Notes: generated from the sequence alone by a model not told the origin. Counted from the first letter of the stretch, positions 17,162-25,635 are shown. The stretch: DNA of 64,000 nt from CAVVEQ01 sp963806635 (GCA_963806635.1 CAWDZA010000015.1:310001-374000), one strand, 5' to 3'. A program made the numbers and translations.

Positions 17162-18316
17162 ATGGAAACTGAATTGACCAGGGATGAATTGCGGCGATAT
17201 TCCCGCCACCTGATGATCCCCGAGGTGGGTTTGGAGGGGCAGCAGAAGCTGAAATCCGCATCTGTACTAATTGTGGGCACAGGCGGTTTGGGTTCACCCA
17301 TCGCTCTCTATTTAGCCGCGGCTGGAGTGGGCAGAATTGGTCTGGTGGATTACGACCGCGTGGAAAGCTCGAACTTGCAGCGCCAGGTGATCCATTCGCA
17401 GGATTCGGTTGGGGAACCTAAGGTGGAATCTGCCCGCAAACGATTGCTGGATCTCAACTCGTTCATTCGTGTGGATACATTCGATACAGTTCTAAACTCA
17501 TCCAATGCCCGTGCGATCGCCGCGGATTATCAGATCCTGGTGGATGGTACGGATAACTTCCCCACCCGGTACTTGCTGAACGATCTGGCAGTTTTCACAG
17601 GCAAACCCTTCGTGTATGGCTCGGTCTTCCGCTTTGAAGGTCAGGCGGCGGTATTCGATGCCCGCAATGGACCTTGTTATCGTTGCTTGTTTGCTGAGCC
17701 GCCCGACCCTGCGCTGGTGCCTTCCTGCGGAGAAAGCGGCGTTTTCGGGGTGATGCCGGGCATCATTGGCACGATCCAGGCGGCTGAAACGATCAAATTG
17801 ATCCTTGGAATTGGTGAGACCCTCACAGGAAAACTGTTGCTTGTGGACGCGCTGGATTCCGCTTTTCAAAAGGTCACCCTTCAGAAAGACCCGGAATGCA
17901 TGGTGTGTGGGGAGCGGGCAGTAATCCACGACCTGATCGATTATGAAGAGTTCTGTGCAACCCCGGCAATCACCTCCCCGGGTGGCGGGCTGCCCCCCGA
18001 GAAACTGATCACCCCCAGGGAATTATCCGATCGCTTGGCCAGGGGTGAAAAACCGCGTTTGATCGACGTACGAAACCAGGTGGAGTTAGCCATTTCCGCG
18101 TTTCCAGGTGCGGAGACGATTCCGATTGAGAAATTGCCAATGCAATTATCGAATTGGGAAAAAGGCACCGAGTTGATCTTTTTATGCCGCACCGGGCTAA
18201 GATCTGCCCGGGCGGTGCGATTGGCGGAAGCCCAGGGTTTTACCCACGCATTGTGTTTGTTGGGCGGTATAAACGCCTGGTCGGAAGAGATCGATCCACA
18301 AATTACCCCATATTAA
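17162..18316 (+). CDS. moeZ: MoeB/ThiF-type adenylyltransferase with rhodanese domain (MoeZ-like)
   Basis: 384 residues. The E1-like domain has the ATP loop GTGGLGSPIALYLA (about residue 39), the NLQRQ segment, DGTDNFPTRYLLND and structural zinc pairs CYRC and CMVC. The C-terminal rhodanese domain (from about residue 282) carries the active-site loop FLCRTGLRSARA with the catalytic Cys. Such MoeZ proteins adenylate and then thiolate the C-terminus of small sulfur carriers (MoaD/ThiS/CysO type) for molybdopterin, thiamine or cysteine synthesis. A molybdenum enzyme operon lies 20 kb away in the window. Start chosen at the ATG after GAGGAC; the PIG-L gene follows by 20 bases. Confidence 0.9.
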   Translation: METELTRDELRRYSRHLMIPEVGLEGQQKLKSASVLIVGTGGLGSPIALYLAAAGVGRIGLVDYDRVESSNLQRQVIHSQDSVGEPKVESARKRLLDLNSFIRVDTFDTVLNSSNARAIAADYQILVDGTDNFPTRYLLNDLAVFTGKPFVYGSVFRFEGQAAVFDARNGPCYRCLFAEPPDPALVPSCGESGVFGVMPGIIGTIQAAETIKLILGIGETLTGKLLLVDALDSAFQKVTLQKDPECMVCGERAVIHDLIDYEEFCATPAITSPGGGLPPEKLITPRELSDRLARGEKPRLIDVRNQVELAISAFPGAETIPIEKLPMQLSNWEKGTELIFLCRTGLRSARAVRLAEAQGFTHALCLLGGINAWSEEIDPQITPY

Positions 18317-18336
18317 GGAAGTTGCTGAGGACAAGC

Positions 18337-19209
18337 ATGACCATTAAACCATTAGTTTTAAAGAATGGTGAGCAGCCGGTGTTGCTCACGGTGTTGGCCC
18401 ATCCCGATGACGAGACTTTTGGCACCGGTGGCACGCTGGCGCTCTACGCCCGCAGGGGCGTGAAAGTCTACTTAATTTGTGCGACCCGTGGGGAAGTGGG
18501 GGAAGTGGACGAGAAATACATGCAGGGTTTTAATTCGGTGGCAGAAAGAAGGGTGGATGAACTCCGCTGCGCGGCTGGTCTTTTGGGATTGACCGAGATC
18601 ATCTTTTTGGATTACCGCGATAGCGGTATGGAAGGATCGCCGGAAAATAAGCATCCCCAGGCATTGGCAGCCCAACCGGTTGAGGAAGTGGCGCGGATAG
18701 TCGCTGGTCATATCCGCCGGCTTCACCCCCAGGTGCTGATCACCTTCGACCCCATCGGCGGGTACCGCCATCCGGATCATATCGCCATTCATAAAGCGAC
18801 CGTCAAGGCTTTTGAGTTGTGCAATGATCCCAATTTCAAAGATGACCAGAAACCTTTCCAACCATCAAAATTTTATTTCAATACATTCCCAAGAGGGTTC
18901 TTGAAAGCGGGTTTGCGGATCATCCGCCTTTTTGGCGGCGACCCACGACATTTTGGACGCAATAAGGATATTGACCTGCTCTCGATCGCTGAAGTTGATT
19001 TTCCGATCAATGCGAAGATAGATTACCGCCCCGTCGCGGAGATACGCGATCAAGCGTCCGCCTGTCACGCCAGTCAGGGAGGTCAATCCATGAACCGGGG
19101 TCCGCTGGGATGGTTTCGCCGGTTATTTTCGTCCAATGAAACCTTTATGCGGGCTTTTCCACCACCTGCAGGTAAGCACATTGAGAATGACCTATTTGAA
19201 GGACTATAA
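18337..19209 (+). CDS. PIG-L/LmbE family deacetylase
   Basis: 290 residues. The zinc-binding motif AHPDDETFGTGGTLALYA near the N-terminus and the later YRHPDH are the two hallmark metal/catalytic motifs of the PIG-L (LmbE, MshB/BshB-like) family, which removes N-acetyl groups from GlcNAc-containing small molecules. Bacillithiol- or mycothiol-type thiol synthesis is one possibility, antibiotic or glycan modification another; nothing in the window decides this. ATG at 18337 follows GAGGACAAGC, 20 bases after the MoeZ-like gene, so likely the same transcript, ending at the terminator 19263-19298. Confidence 0.85.
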   Translation: MTIKPLVLKNGEQPVLLTVLAHPDDETFGTGGTLALYARRGVKVYLICATRGEVGEVDEKYMQGFNSVAERRVDELRCAAGLLGLTEIIFLDYRDSGMEGSPENKHPQALAAQPVEEVARIVAGHIRRLHPQVLITFDPIGGYRHPDHIAIHKATVKAFELCNDPNFKDDQKPFQPSKFYFNTFPRGFLKAGLRIIRLFGGDPRHFGRNKDIDLLSIAEVDFPINAKIDYRPVAEIRDQASACHASQGGQSMNRGPLGWFRRLFSSNETFMRAFPPPAGKHIENDLFEGL

Positions 19210-19262
19210 AAAATCGTGGCGGTGTAATCCATCACCGTTTGGCCTAAGTTGCTAATAGAAAT

Positions 19263-19298
19263 AAAAAGCCTCCCACCGAATAATAGCGGGAGGTTTTT
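19263..19298. terminator. bidirectional terminator
   Basis: Stem GCCTCCC / GGGAGG flanked by AAAAA on the left and TTTTT on the right, so it can end both the plus-strand PIG-L transcript and the minus-strand thioredoxin transcript that converge here. Confidence 0.75.
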
Positions 19299-19313
19299 GC
19301 CTTGATTATGTAT

Positions 19314-19856
19314 TTACTGGCTTGGGGGATTATCCAACCCGGGTGCAATGGATTTTGATTTGATCCAAGCTTTGATTGAATTATAAATGGGGCAGCGGTC
19401 GTAAACCCCCCAGAATGCGATCAAAGCGCCCCCCAGGATGAAAAACCAGTTGATCCCGTTCATTATTCCGAAGGTAATTAAGCCAAATCCAATGATCAGT
19501 CGCAAAAATCTGGCCATCGGGGAGACGCCGGATTTCACTTCCACGGTCCCATTGGAAGCTGAAAGGAATATTGATCGTAACGAATCCAGGCTCTGCGAGC
19601 CGGTTTTTCGGAATAATTCCCTTCCATCCTTATAGGCGATCATGGTTGGAATAGCGTAGATCTTCATCGTTTGGGCAATTTCCACATCGTCGTCCACATT
19701 GATCCGCACAAGCGAGACGGATCCTTCGAATTCATCCGCCGTTTTTTCCAGATTGGGTTCCATTGCCCTGCATGGACCGCACCAGCCTGCCCAAAATTCG
19801 ATCACCACAGGTTTCCCTGGGGCATTAAGAATATTATTCAAATCGTTATTATTCAT
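19314..19856 (-). CDS. thioredoxin domain fused to YgaP-like DUF2892 membrane domain
   Basis: About 180 residues. The first 105 form a thioredoxin domain with the active site WAGWCGPCRAMEP; the last 70 contain two hydrophobic helices and the motif DRCPIYNS, typical of the DUF2892 (YgaP transmembrane) domain. Thus a redox domain is anchored to the membrane by a C-terminal domain; the C-P-x-Y cysteine could be its partner (inference). ATG at 19856 (MNNNDLNNIL) is chosen over a start 11 codons upstream because the thioredoxin fold begins there and AGGTTATCC precedes it. A stand-alone DUF2892 gene lies immediately upstream. Confidence 0.8.
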   Translation of the reverse strand: MNNNDLNNILNAPGKPVVIEFWAGWCGPCRAMEPNLEKTADEFEGSVSLVRINVDDDVEIAQTMKIYAIPTMIAYKDGRELFRKTGSQSLDSLRSIFLSASNGTVEVKSGVSPMARFLRLIIGFGLITFGIMNGINWFFILGGALIAFWGVYDRCPIYNSIKAWIKSKSIAPGLDNPPSQ

Positions 19857-19870
19857 GGATAACCTAAGAA

Positions 19871-19897
19871 GAGAGGGTGTGGAACCCACACCCTCTC
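19871..19897 (-). terminator. strong hairpin between the two DUF2892 genes
   Basis: 12-bp perfect stem (GAGAGGGTGTGG / CCACACCCTCTC) with a 3-base loop, no strong T run on either side. It may act as an attenuator or RNA-stability element between the two minus-strand genes. Confidence 0.5.
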
Positions 19898-19907
19898 ATA
19901 TATTCCA

Positions 19908-20114
19908 TTACTGCGCTTTTTTATTTGTGTTGAGCTTGAGGGCAGCGTACAGCGGGCAGAAACCGATGATCCCCGTGCCCAAAAGGATCGCGCCGATGAC
20001 CAGCAGAAGCCATCCCAACCAACCCACAACCACGCCTGCCGCGAAAAGACCGATGAAAACCAAACCAATGACCACGCGAATGATCCGATCCAACCCACTT
20101 TCATTTCGTTTCAT
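19908..20114 (-). CDS. DUF2892 (YgaP-like) small membrane protein
   Basis: 68 residues with two adjacent hydrophobic helices after a basic start (MKRNESGLDRIIRVVIGLVF), and the family motif GFCPLYAAL. DUF2892 domains occur alone, or fused to rhodanese (YgaP) or thioredoxin. Its C-P-L-Y motif parallels C-P-I-Y in the downstream thioredoxin fusion, so the two membrane domains are probably paralogues. Preceded by GGAGAAGAGAA. Role inferred only as sulfur/redox related. Confidence 0.8.
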   Translation of the reverse strand: MKRNESGLDRIIRVVIGLVFIGLFAAGVVVGWLGWLLLVIGAILLGTGIIGFCPLYAALKLNTNKKAQ

Positions 20115-20231
20115 ATTCTCTTCTCCTGTTTTTTGGATACTTATAAGATGATGGAGATTTGAAAAAGATACAAATCTGTTGGATCGTGAGTTTGTAATAT
20201 TAAAACAGTGAAGTATTGAAGTTATGAGTAA

Positions 20232-21299
20232 TTAAAGAATTTCGGTCTGACCTGCGGAAATTTCCGGGTCAATCTCGGGAGAAGGCGGAGGGGAAGCAGG
20301 TAGAGGGGGGACAGCCAAAAGGATGGACTCCCGCAAGGAAAGCCATATCTCCTGCTCGCGCCATTTCCGCCATATTTTTAGGAAATCACGGTAGGCTTTT
20401 TCACGAGCTTTTTTTCGGTTTTCCAGAAAATAATTTATTCCTGGTGTGATGCGGTAGAGGGGACGGTTGTGACCGTAGAATTTTTGGATCCGCTTCCGTT
20501 CCTTTTCCTCGAAACTGGGCAGAAATAAAATCCAAACGTCACAGTCATGGATATCTCCCAGGATCTGCTGGCTCTTCCTGGCAGCTTGAAGTGGCTGGTT
20601 AAGCTCATCCGGGTAGATCGGTGCAAATATTTCCATCGCGTATCGAAGCCGCTTGGCAGCGATGCGCATGGCATGCAGCATGGCGGTATTATCCGGTTGG
20701 CGAAGGTATACCTCGTAGGATAAAAAATCATTCAATTTGTCGTTGATGATCGTATAGGCCAGTTGATAAAGGGCAGGAGTGAATTCTCTCGGTTCAATAA
20801 GGGTATTAGAAAAGCGGGAGATGATCTGGGGACAGGCTTTGCTTTTTTCCAGGTCATCCAGCGACCCCAAAACATCCTGTTGCAGGTTTTCGCGCTGCTG
20901 AGTCAAACGGAGGAGTATTCTATTTATTCCCGGTTTGAATTTTTGATCCTTAACGCCCTCCAGCACCTGTGTGATCAGTTCGATCTGCACATCCGTATCC
21001 CTGGCTTCGCCCAATGCCCCGGTAAGTTTACGGATCGTGCGCATCCACTCCGCCTGCTTCTTTTCCGGAAGGCTCGCACTGAAAACCCCAAGTGCAGAGC
21101 GCAGCCTGCGGGAAGCCACGCGCATCCGGTGAATAAATTCAATATCTTCGGAATTTCGAACGCCTTCGATTTCCTTTTGAACAGCTTCCACAGAACGCAC
21201 CAGAATTGCGGCAGCAAAGGAAAAAATACCCGAATCGCCCCGGGTTTTGGGTTCGGGGTTGGTTCTTACCGGGTTCTCGCTTTCCAGCGGGTCCTGCAT
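20232..21299 (-). CDS. CHAD domain protein
   Basis: 355 residues, soluble, helical. Two repeats of the CHAD histidine/arginine motif are visible: FIHRMRVASRRLRSALGVF (about residues 55-73) and LHAMRIAAKRLRYAMEIF (about 210-228), each followed by a long basic helix; EARDTDVQI is also typical. CHAD domains bind polyphosphate through these basic residues. The C-terminal tail is Pro-rich. It ends the minus-strand run pstB-phoU-kinase-kinase-CHAD, a context that fits a role in phosphate or polyphosphate metabolism. No CYTH triphosphatase domain is fused to it. Confidence 0.88.
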   Translation of the reverse strand: MQDPLESENPVRTNPEPKTRGDSGIFSFAAAILVRSVEAVQKEIEGVRNSEDIEFIHRMRVASRRLRSALGVFSASLPEKKQAEWMRTIRKLTGALGEARDTDVQIELITQVLEGVKDQKFKPGINRILLRLTQQRENLQQDVLGSLDDLEKSKACPQIISRFSNTLIEPREFTPALYQLAYTIINDKLNDFLSYEVYLRQPDNTAMLHAMRIAAKRLRYAMEIFAPIYPDELNQPLQAARKSQQILGDIHDCDVWILFLPSFEEKERKRIQKFYGHNRPLYRITPGINYFLENRKKAREKAYRDFLKIWRKWREQEIWLSLRESILLAVPPLPASPPPSPEIDPEISAGQTEIL

Positions 21300-21333
21300 T
21301 CAGCACCTCCCCTGAGTTAAGAAACAAAAAGAT

Positions 21334-22032
21334 TTATATTTTTTTGAGAATTCTGGATTCTATCTTTTTCTTGAGATCGCTGTGGACTACCTGTGGGGCG
21401 CGAGTGGCATCCACATCCACGAATTTAAATTCTTCGGAAAGACCGGCGAACTGCTCGATGAGAGCGCTTTGATAAATACAGAAGCTGTCATAAAGATTAT
21501 TCGCGCAACGGATATCCATTCCGGATTCCCAATGGTCGAACCCGCGACCGGCAACCACCCGTTTTACGAGCGTCTGAACATCTGCTTTGAGCAGGAAAAC
21601 GAGGTCAGGTTTGAGTGCAAAACCGTAAAGTTTGCGCACCCATTCCGGGTCTGCACCGCGAACCACATCCCGCGCGATTGTGGAATAAAAATAGCGGTCC
21701 GAGAGCACATAAAAGCCTGCCTCAAGCGCGGGGATGATCTGGTTTTCAAGCCGGTCAGCAAAATCGGTGGCATAGAAGAGGCTCATCGTGAGCGGGCTGA
21801 GTGTGTTGCCCAACTTGGCTGCATCCAACCCGGGCTGGGTGAGGGGGGAGCGCTTGAGACCTGTATCCGAAACTGCAAAACCCTCATTTTCCAGCCAGGT
21901 ACGCAGCATTTGGATCTGGGTGGAGCGGCCAACACCATCCGTACCTTCAAGGACGATCAACTTCCCGGGCATATCCTTGGGTTTGATCTTTTTATAGGGA
22001 AACCCCGCTCCGTAGAATTTTGGTTCAGTCAT
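21334..22032 (-). CDS. thymidylate kinase-fold protein with altered P-loop
   Basis: 232 residues from the ATG at 22032, overlapping the upstream kinase gene by eight bases. The P-loop reads GTDGVGRST (residues about 30-38): Arg replaces the invariant Walker A Lys. A DRY-like motif (VLSDRYFYSTIARDVVRG) and a lid region (RVVAGRGFDHWESGMD) follow. The TREPGG loop that binds dTMP in true thymidylate kinases is replaced by TGLKRSPLTQPG. The same architecture is seen in its neighbour, so this is a paralogue that may have lost or changed catalysis. Substrate unknown; a partner in a heterodimer is one inference. Confidence 0.75.
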   Translation of the reverse strand: MTEPKFYGAGFPYKKIKPKDMPGKLIVLEGTDGVGRSTQIQMLRTWLENEGFAVSDTGLKRSPLTQPGLDAAKLGNTLSPLTMSLFYATDFADRLENQIIPALEAGFYVLSDRYFYSTIARDVVRGADPEWVRKLYGFALKPDLVFLLKADVQTLVKRVVAGRGFDHWESGMDIRCANNLYDSFCIYQSALIEQFAGLSEEFKFVDVDATRAPQVVHSDLKKKIESRILKKI

Positions 22033-22750
22033 GGCGGCCTCCGGTCTGAATGGCTGTTTTTTGGCTGGGGGTACCATTCGGGATGTTCATCCCTTCCCAG
22101 GTGGCCAGCACTTTTTGAACTGCCGCGCGGACTTCTTTTTGCTGCGTCTCGACTGATTGCGATCCATCAATAACAGTGAAATTAAATTCGCTCACCATTT
22201 GATCATACTGGTTGATCACAAGTTGCTGAAACATCTTGAAGCTGGTCGGTTTGTCATTCGAAAGACCCAGGTCCATACCTGCTTCATAATATTTGATTTT
22301 CGCGCGGGATGAGAGAATGCGGTTGACAGCCACATCCAAAGGAACCCGAAAGTATAAGGCCAGGTTTGGCAACACGGCAAATGAGTAAAGTTCACGCACC
22401 CAGGTTGGATCCACACCACGGGCCACATCACGGGCGAAGGCGGTGAAAGCGTAACGGTCCGCGAGGACGATCACTCCAGCCTTGAGCATGGGCAGTATCT
22501 TGTTCTCCCAGCGGTGGGCGAAATCGGTGGATTGCAGTAGGCTGAATGTGGTAGGGGTGAACATCTTTTCGCTCTTCCCCAGGCGGGTAGTGCTTTTTAC
22601 CAGCTCAGAAGAGTTCCACTCGCTGAAATATACCGGCTTGCCCTGTTTACGCAGCCATTTGGTCAGAAGGTCGATCTGGGTCGATTTTCCGCTGCCGTCG
22701 ATACCTTCAACGACGATCAGCCGTCCCTTATATGGATTTGGTTTTAACAA
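22025..22750 (-). CDS. thymidylate kinase-fold nucleotide kinase
   Basis: 241 residues if started at the TTG at 22750, which has AAAGGGG six bases upstream; an ATG at 22786 lies only about five bases from the predicted transcription start and has no Shine-Dalgarno sequence. P-loop GIDGSGKST is intact; DRY motif is ADRYAFTAFARDVARGVDP; lid region RAKIKYYEAGMDLG. Like its neighbour it lacks the TREPGG substrate loop of Tmk (SEWNSSELVKSTT instead), so although databases would call it dTMP kinase, its acceptor may differ. It has its own extended -10 promoter and is followed by the Arg-P-loop paralogue and CHAD gene. Confidence 0.75.
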   Translation of the reverse strand: MLKPNPYKGRLIVVEGIDGSGKSTQIDLLTKWLRKQGKPVYFSEWNSSELVKSTTRLGKSEKMFTPTTFSLLQSTDFAHRWENKILPMLKAGVIVLADRYAFTAFARDVARGVDPTWVRELYSFAVLPNLALYFRVPLDVAVNRILSSRAKIKYYEAGMDLGLSNDKPTSFKMFQQLVINQYDQMVSEFNFTVIDGSQSVETQQKEVRAAVQKVLATWEGMNIPNGTPSQKTAIQTGGRHD

Positions 22751-22797
22751 GGTAAACCCCTTTCTACAAATAAAAATTGTATTCAACCGAAGGGATG

Positions 22798-22806
22798 ATT
22801 ATAGCA
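22798..22806 (-). promoter_or_regulatory. extended -10 promoter for the kinase pair
   Basis: Minus-strand TGC-TATAAT (TATAAT at 22803-22798) with a weak TTGGTC 16 bases upstream. It lies within a short inverted repeat (AGGGATG / CATCCCT) just after the PhoU stop. Confidence 0.4.
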
Positions 22807-22830
22807 TCCCTGGTATTCAGACCAATGTCA

Positions 22831-23526
22831 TTATTCGTCATCCTCAGTGTAAAAATCCTCCTCGGCGTCCTCGCTCTCCATTTCCATGAATTCGCCTGTG
22901 CAGATGAAGACCGTACGTTCGCAAATATTGGAGACCCGGTCTGCAAAGCGCTCAAGGTTGTGCGCGGCTGCGAACATCATCTGAGCCTGTGGAGCTGAGG
23001 CGGGTTTGGCCATGATCTTGTCGATTGTATCCTGGCGAACTGTGTCATAGAGCGCATCCACTTTATCATCTTCCTGGGGGATGCGGACGGCTTTCTTGTA
23101 GTCCTCTTTGACGAAAGCGGTTATGGCATCATGGAGCATGGATATGCCGAGCTCAGTCATTTTTTCGAGATCGGAATAAGGGACGGGATAATCCGAGGTA
23201 CCCAGGCGAATTACCAGCTTGGCAATCCCCTTTGCATAATCACCCATCCGTTCCAGCTCGGTGGCGATCTCAAGGATGCCTGCCAGCAGCCGTAAGTCGT
23301 GAGCCATGGGCTGTTGGGTGGCCATCACAATCATTACTGCGCTTTCGATGGCATTGCGTTTGCCGTTGATTTCGACATCCTCAGACATCACCTTCCGCGC
23401 AGTTACAATATCCCGGCTGCGGAAAAGCGAGGCGGATTTATGCATGGCTTGTTCCACCATGCTTGAAAGCATGAGAATCTCTTCACGGATGTTTTGGATA
23501 TTTCGATCGAGGGTTTCTCTGGTCAT
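22831..23526 (-). CDS. phoU: PhoU phosphate signalling/transport accessory protein
   Basis: 231 residues, two PhoU helical-bundle repeats: E/D-rich metal motifs EINGKRNAIE (first repeat) and DDKVDALYDTVRQD (second), plus HDLRLLAGILEIATELERMGDYA and AHNLERFADRVSNICERTV, both family signatures. PhoU restrains the PstSCAB transporter and the phosphate-sensing kinase. It ends in an unusually acidic tail (ESEDAEEDFYTEDDE). It lies 24 bases after pstB on the same strand. Confidence 0.93.
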   Translation of the reverse strand: MTRETLDRNIQNIREEILMLSSMVEQAMHKSASLFRSRDIVTARKVMSEDVEINGKRNAIESAVMIVMATQQPMAHDLRLLAGILEIATELERMGDYAKGIAKLVIRLGTSDYPVPYSDLEKMTELGISMLHDAITAFVKEDYKKAVRIPQEDDKVDALYDTVRQDTIDKIMAKPASAPQAQMMFAAAHNLERFADRVSNICERTVFICTGEFMEMESEDAEEDFYTEDDE

Positions 23527-23550
23527 TTATCCTCTGTTTCTCTGAAAATT

Positions 23551-24339
23551 TTACCCGAATCGGCCGGTAATGTAATCTTCTGTGCGCTGATCACGCGGGT
23601 TGGTAAAGATCTGGGTGGTGATTCCAAACTCCACCATCATACCTGCCCGGTCTGTATCCATGTTGAAAAAGGCGGTGTAATCGGATGCGCGCGCTGCTTG
23701 CTGCATGTTGTGGGTTACGATGATGATCGTGTAGGTGGAAGAGAGGGTACGCATCAGCTCTTCGATCTTCAAGGTTGCGATTGGGTCCAGGGCGGAACAG
23801 GGCTCGTCCATGAGAATGATCTCCGGACGCACGGCCAGCACCCTGGCGATGCACAATCGCTGCTGCTGCCCGCCGGAAAGGCTGAGCGCACTCTGGTTGA
23901 GAATATCCTTCACCTCGTCCCACAGGGCTGCCTCGCGTAAGGAGCGCTCCACCAACTGATCCATGTTTTCCTTGATCCCGTTGATCCTGGCACCCCAGGT
24001 GATGTTTTCGAGGATACTTTTCGGAAAGGGATTGGGGCGCTGAAAAACCATCCCGATCTTGCGGCGGATCATAACCGGATCAATATCCGCAGATGCAAGA
24101 TTTTTTCCATGAAAAAGGATACTGCCTTCCATCCGCGAACCACTGATATAGTCGTTCATTCGATTAAACGAACGGATGACAGTGCTCTTCCCACACCCCG
24201 AGGGACCGATAATGGCGGTGATCCTGCGCGGAATGACCTTCAAACTGACGTCCTTTACTGCGCGGAAAGTTTGGTAATAGATGGCCAGGTCCTGTGTTTC
24301 CAGGGCGTAGCGGGTTTCGGGGGGTTCAATCGATTTCAT
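23551..24339 (-). CDS. pstB: phosphate ABC transporter ATP-binding protein
   Basis: 262 residues. Walker A GPSGCGKSTVIRSFNRMND is the PstB-specific form; Q-loop VFQRPNPFPKSI, ABC signature LSGGQQQRLCIAR, Walker B IILMDEPCSALDP and the H-switch VTHNMQQAARASDY are all present. It drives uptake through PstA/PstC, but pstS, pstC and pstA are absent from the window: the genes upstream belong to a polysaccharide operon. Either the permease is encoded elsewhere or this is an orphan pair with phoU. No Pho-box-like repeat was seen in the 55 bases upstream. Confidence 0.93.
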   Translation of the reverse strand: MKSIEPPETRYALETQDLAIYYQTFRAVKDVSLKVIPRRITAIIGPSGCGKSTVIRSFNRMNDYISGSRMEGSILFHGKNLASADIDPVMIRRKIGMVFQRPNPFPKSILENITWGARINGIKENMDQLVERSLREAALWDEVKDILNQSALSLSGGQQQRLCIARVLAVRPEIILMDEPCSALDPIATLKIEELMRTLSSTYTIIIVTHNMQQAARASDYTAFFNMDTDRAGMMVEFGITTQIFTNPRDQRTEDYITGRFG

Positions 24340-24394
24340 GATGATCCGATGTCAGGAATGATACCCCGTATTATGTCTTTTTGATTCATCTGCG

Positions 24395-25633
24395 TCAACC
24401 CTGGATTCTCCGCCGATGAACCTGTAGGGTGATTTCCAGAACTTCGTTTAATATTTTTGCCAGAACTGCCCGGTTAAAATGCTTATTGACGTATTCCTTC
24501 CCATTCAAACCCATCCTGGCAGCCTGAGATGGGCGGGATTTGAGATGAAGGACCGTCTGAGCCAGGGCTTGCGGGTCTCCAGGGGGAGTGAAAACCCCCG
24601 CCTTCGCAGATACCACCACCTCGCGAATCACGCCATCGATTGCCAGGATCACCGGTCTGCCGGCAGCCATGTAATCAAACACCTTGTTGGGGTAGGTGGT
24701 TTTATACAGTTCCAGGGGTTTCAGGATGGCAATACAGGCGTTTGCAGCAAGGAACACGCTCGCCATATCCTCCTTCGGAACCGGCGGCAGAAAGATGACA
24801 TTTTTCAATTCCAGGGATGCAGCCTGCATCTGCAGCGCGGGTTTTTCCTTGCCATCCCCGATCAATACGAAAGCAATATCCTTGTGAGGTTTCAGAATTG
24901 CAGCCGCCTGTAAAACCACTCCCAGGTCGTTTGAAAGGCCATGAGCACCGGCATACAGGCAGATGAATTTCCCCGCCAATTTTTTCTGCCAGATTGGATC
25001 GGTATGCTTCTCACTGGCAGCAAACATCTCCGCATCCGCGCCATTGGGCACTAATTCTATCCGGCGCGCGCCCCTTTGTTGGACGTGTTCAATAAATCCC
25101 GGCGAATTTACCATAACGGTATCAGCATGTGAATAAAGGAAATGCTCCAACCAGAGGGAAAGGCGGATAAGAAGCTTATTTCTCAGTACCCCGACTGCAA
25201 TGGCGAAAGCGGGCCAGAGGTCCCGAACTTCGAATAGAAAAGCCGCTCCTTTCAGACGCGCTATCAACCAGGCAGTGAATCCCTGGAAGATGGGCGGGGA
25301 GGTGCCCCAAACCAGGTCGACCCTTCTAACTCCCAAGGCTGCTATGAAAGAGGAGATCATGAAGCTGAAAAAACTGAGCACACGATGAAAGAAGCTCTTA
25401 TGCAGGGCGGGGTAGGTGTACACGCGGATGAGCGTGATTCCTGGTTCCAGTTCCAACTCCTTCGCAGCATCAACCGAATCGGTGACCGGCTTTCCCGTCA
25501 GGTAGTTTACCCGGCTGGCGATGATGGTCACGGTGTGACCCAATTTCACCAGTTCGCGTGCCAGCTCGTGGTGGCGGGTGCCGCCTGCTTCCGTTATGGT
25601 TACGAATGCCTGGTGGAGAAGAATTATCCTCAC
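24395..25633 (-). CDS. family 4 glycosyltransferase
   Basis: 412 residues with GT-B fold. N-terminal MRIILLHQAFVTITEAGGTRHHELARELV is typical of WbuB-like GT4 enzymes that receive a nucleotide-sugar in their C-terminal domain (signature VFDYMAAGRPVILA, with the conserved Glu-like region replaced by YPNKVFDYMAAG). Likely builds an exopolysaccharide or cell-surface glycan. Two bases downstream of the heparinase-like gene, so part of that operon. Confidence 0.85.
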   Translation of the reverse strand: MRIILLHQAFVTITEAGGTRHHELARELVKLGHTVTIIASRVNYLTGKPVTDSVDAAKELELEPGITLIRVYTYPALHKSFFHRVLSFFSFMISSFIAALGVRRVDLVWGTSPPIFQGFTAWLIARLKGAAFLFEVRDLWPAFAIAVGVLRNKLLIRLSLWLEHFLYSHADTVMVNSPGFIEHVQQRGARRIELVPNGADAEMFAASEKHTDPIWQKKLAGKFICLYAGAHGLSNDLGVVLQAAAILKPHKDIAFVLIGDGKEKPALQMQAASLELKNVIFLPPVPKEDMASVFLAANACIAILKPLELYKTTYPNKVFDYMAAGRPVILAIDGVIREVVVSAKAGVFTPPGDPQALAQTVLHLKSRPSQAARMGLNGKEYVNKHFNRAVLAKILNEVLEITLQVHRRRIQG

Positions 25634-25635
25634 CG

